Source of the DNA: Isochrysis galbana
Taxonomy: Eukaryota; Haptophyta; Isochrysidales; Isochrysidaceae
Assembly (NCBI GenBank): GCA_018136815.1
Contig: CM030937.1
Coordinates: 1,932,660 to 1,978,086 of the forward strand
Direction: 5' to 3'
DNA: 45,427 bases
Part shown: positions 42,998-45,427 of the stretch, one piece after another
Layout of the letters: the number at the start of each line of letters is the position of its first letter
Position numbering within the stretch: the first letter of the stretch is position 1
Notes under the pieces: generated by a model
Seen by the model: only the letters and a program-made list of their open reading frames with translations
Database searches by the model: none
What the model was told of the DNA's origin: nothing
Made by a program: the position numbers and the translations under genes

Positions 42998-43527
42998 GAT
43001 GAGAGGGGGTAGCGCAAAGGGAGTCTCAAGCATAGATAGGTGCGAATTGACACCTGTCTGTCGCCTGTCGTATGGTTGTGACTGACGAGCTATTCACCCG
43101 TCATCTATCCACTCTTTTGACGATGATCACCCATGGATGCCATCCTCCTACGAGGCTCTCGCAAGCACTCGGCATTCGACTCACCGAGGAGCTCACAATT
43201 CCAAGAATTCCCATGGATCTCTACTTGTCTTTGTCAGAATCCAATGAGAGACACCTCTGGGAACGGATCACTGCACAGACAGTGCCAACACGTATCTACG
43301 CTCTACGCCCTCAGGTGCAGCATGCGAGTCGTACTTCCTTTTCTCCATGTCGTGGCAATCTTCCCAGAACTCCATCACCTCGTATTCAAGCACCTTGCAC
43401 CCCGGTGCAACAATTCGAAGGGGATGATAGCATTCGTCGGCGCTCTATCCAAGGGGGCGATGGATCGATGGACGGTAAATGTACTCTGCCTATGCTTGAG
43501 CCTCCCTTTGCGCTACCCCCTCTCATC
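42998..43527. repeat. 37-bp inverted repeat enclosing about 456 bp
   Basis: 42998-43034 (GATGAGAGGGGGTAGCGCAA...) is the inverse of 43491-43527 with one mismatch in 37. No clear target duplication flanks it. It could be a small non-autonomous element or a local inversion. Confidence 0.7.
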
Positions 43528-43617
43528 GCAATGAATTTAATGGCATTGGGGTTATATAGGCTGTCACCGTCCGCGCGAGCGACGCGCGATGGCGCGTGCA
43601 ATGTCGCTTGCCTGTAG
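43072..43617 (+). CDS. hypothetical ORF, doubtful
   Basis: 181 codons from ATG 43072 (MVVTDELFTRHLSTLLTMIT). It starts inside and reads through the right arm of the 37-bp inverted repeat. No recognised domain; codon use is not clearly gene-like. Confidence 0.2.
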   Translation: MVVTDELFTRHLSTLLTMITHGCHPPTRLSQALGIRLTEELTIPRIPMDLYLSLSESNERHLWERITAQTVPTRIYALRPQVQHASRTSFSPCRGNLPRTPSPRIQAPCTPVQQFEGDDSIRRRSIQGGDGSMDGKCTLPMLEPPFALPPLIAMNLMALGLYRLSPSARATRDGACNVACL

Positions 43618-44592
43618 AGGGACAAGGCGGAGGTTGAGACGCGCGCCCACGGTCTCACACACGGGCGCACGGGCGCAGGCCAGCATGGACAGGGGGCAGC
43701 GGCAGCGGGCATGGCTCACCTCGGCCCGCCATGCGCGGGCGCGCGGGCGCGGGCCCGTCGCTAGTGGGGGGGTGGGGGGTTGAAGGTTTTTGGTGTGGGG
43801 GGCCGTATGTACCCCCTGTTTAGAATGATAAAACGTCCCGTTTAGGTGAGAAACACGTAGCATCGTTTTTACCGTTTTTTTCAAGTTCGGCAGCGGGAAA
43901 TGGCCTGTATACTATTATAGAAAGGGGGAGGATACTTTGATTTTGATGCTTGGATTGAGATTTAGGGGATTATACTCACAGAATATAGAATAGGTAGCCC
44001 GGTCACTCACTATGGGGGTGCGGAGGGCACCAGCTACAATGGATGAATGAAGGGCAAAATAAGCTCCCTATAGGTTCCGGTAGGATGGATCAGCAAAAAA
44101 AGTGGGGGGTTCTCCGGCGAAATTTTCGAAAAATACCGAATTTCAGGCCTTCGAAGACGGTGCGCGAAATACAGTCGGGCCCCCCTCCGGTATATTTTTA
44201 GTGAGGCTCTTCATGCGAGGCACAAACATGGAATGACGAGGAAACCTTGGACGCCAACTCGCTGGGTCTACAAGGCGTGGTTCTATGCACACTGGACCAT
44301 AAGTCAAGCTCATAATTTTGCAGTTAAATGTGTACGAACGTATCACAAAACTCAAGACGTTAACGTTAACCACTAGGCACCAAGGGCTAAAGCGGCTAAT
44401 TTGGCACCGCGACCGGGCGGACGGCGTGGTCTTTTTTTTCATCCATTTCAACTAGTGACAGCAAACGACGTCAAATCAAGATATGCTGCCCTAGTTGCCG
44501 AGCCAAATGCCCTTTCCAGCCTCGCACATCTTGTCGAATATCGGCATTGGCGCGAAAACCGCCCGAACGTTAACGTACCGAGATGCGCTCGA
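43618..44592. other. intergenic, no gene seen
   Basis: GC-rich at first (43620-43760), then mixed sequence. No repeat or ORF worth calling before the satellite array. Confidence 0.45.
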
Positions 44593-45427
44593 GTGCCCAA
44601 CTTTCGAACGCTACCGGGCGCGCTGCCGGCGCTTTCTCGGTCTCCCACTGGCATAGGATGCCGCACCAGGCACCATATCCAAATATGCCGCCCGAGCAGC
44701 CACGCCAATCGCCGCCGCCGCCCGCGCTCATCGCGAAATCGACGGCCGTGTGTGGCGCCGACGACTACGCTAACGTCACCCGGCCGAACGGGCAGAGCGC
44801 CCACCTTTCGAATGCTACCGAGCGCGCTGCCGGCGCTTTCTCGGTCTCCCACTGGCATAGGATGCCGCACCAGGCGCCATATCCAAATATGCCGCCCGAG
44901 CAGCCACGCCAATCGCCGCCGCCGCCCGCGCTCATCGCGAAATCGACGGCCGTGTGTGGCGCCGACGACTACGCTAACGTCACCCGGCCGAACGGGCCGA
45001 GCGCCCAACTTTCGAACGCTACCGGGCGCGCTGCCGGCGCTTTCTCGGTCTCCCACTGGCATAGGATGCCGCACCAGGCACCATATCCAAATATGCCGCC
45101 CGAGCAGCCACGCCAATCGCCGCCGCCGCCCGCGCTCATCGCGAAATCGACGGCCGTGTGTGGCGCCGACGACTACGCTAACGTCACCCAGCCGAACGGG
45201 CCGAGTGCGCAACTTTCGAACGCTACCGGGCGCGCTGCCGGCGCTTTCTCGGTCTCCCACTGGCATAGGATGCCGCACCAGGCGCCATATCCAAATATGC
45301 CGCCCGAGCAGCCACGCCAATCGCCGCCGCCGCCCGCGCTCATCGCGAAATCGACGGCCGTGTGTGGCGCCGACGACTACGCTAACGTCACCCGGCCGAA
45401 CGGGCAGAGTGCCCAACTTTCGAACGC
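44593..45427 (-). repeat. 204-bp satellite array 2 (inverted to array 1)
   Basis: TCTCCCACTGGCATAGGATG recurs at 44641, 44845, 45049 and 45253, a 204-bp period. This is the reverse complement of array 1. Monomers are nearly identical, and the array runs out of the window. Confidence 0.93.

Noticed and set aside
42572-43012. EQFPAV/SSPQLS repeat protein, or a CRISPR-like array
   Set aside because: Contiguous 18-bp tandem repeat without spacers and without gene context; CRISPR arrays are not expected in a eukaryotic nuclear genome.

Overview
This is eukaryotic nuclear DNA. The evidence is spliced genes with GT-AG introns, LINE-type retroelements, satellite arrays, long CT/GA microsatellites and animal/protist-type protein families (TMEM245, RBM34/Nop12, Rei1/ZNF622, an FKBP-TPR-cyclophilin immunophilin, an AGC-like kinase fold). 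Genes are short of introns, GC-rich and far apart. A unicellular protist or alga, perhaps of haptophyte type, would fit, but nothing in the window fixes the lineage. No rRNA or tRNA gene was seen.

Layout. 1-1849: 3' part of a TMEM245-like membrane protein. 2720-4729: a LINE copy on the minus strand with an intact ORF1 and a stub of the endonuclease ORF2. 5530-6963: nucleolar RRM protein (RBM34/Nop12 type). 8463-9832 (minus): two-exon choline/ethanolamine kinase-like gene with an N-terminal signal sequence. 11480-12544: 204-bp satellite array ending in a 100-N assembly gap. 13035-14270: last exon of a Rei1/ZNF622-like 60S biogenesis factor. 14615-16429: a non-autonomous transposon-like element with 143-bp inverted termini built from repeated 20-bp palindromes, an AT-rich core and a CT microsatellite, flanked by an 8-bp target duplication. 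17043-17405 (minus): LRR protein. 17657-18500: proline-rich low-complexity ORFs and minisatellites. 19296-20099 (minus): small multi-span membrane protein. 20398-22850: nested retroelement debris, including a reverse transcriptase fragment between inverted copies of its own 3' end. 23395-23914: a MITE-like element.

25040-27744 is the most notable gene. Four exons joined by three phase-0 GT-AG introns encode a 692-residue FKBP-TPR-cyclophilin protein, a dual-family immunophilin of the kind known from Toxoplasma (FCBP). 28381-29231 holds a broken ORF. 29983-33713 is a large inverted duplication of a membrane-anchored AGC-like kinase that lacks the DFG aspartate and the catalytic-loop asparagine, so both copies look like pseudokinases. 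Their divergent starts share about 1 kb of G- and GA-rich sequence. 34652-36221 is a second LINE copy with a 7-bp frameshifting duplication in ORF1. 38697-39100 is a CT microsatellite and 39723-40595 a coiled-coil protein. The right end (40600-45427) is gene-poor and closes in a second 204-bp satellite array, inverted relative to the first.

The genes do not form an operon-like pathway. Common themes are purine- or pyrimidine-only tracts just before most start codons, phase-0 introns, and heavy remodelling by retroelements and inverted duplications.
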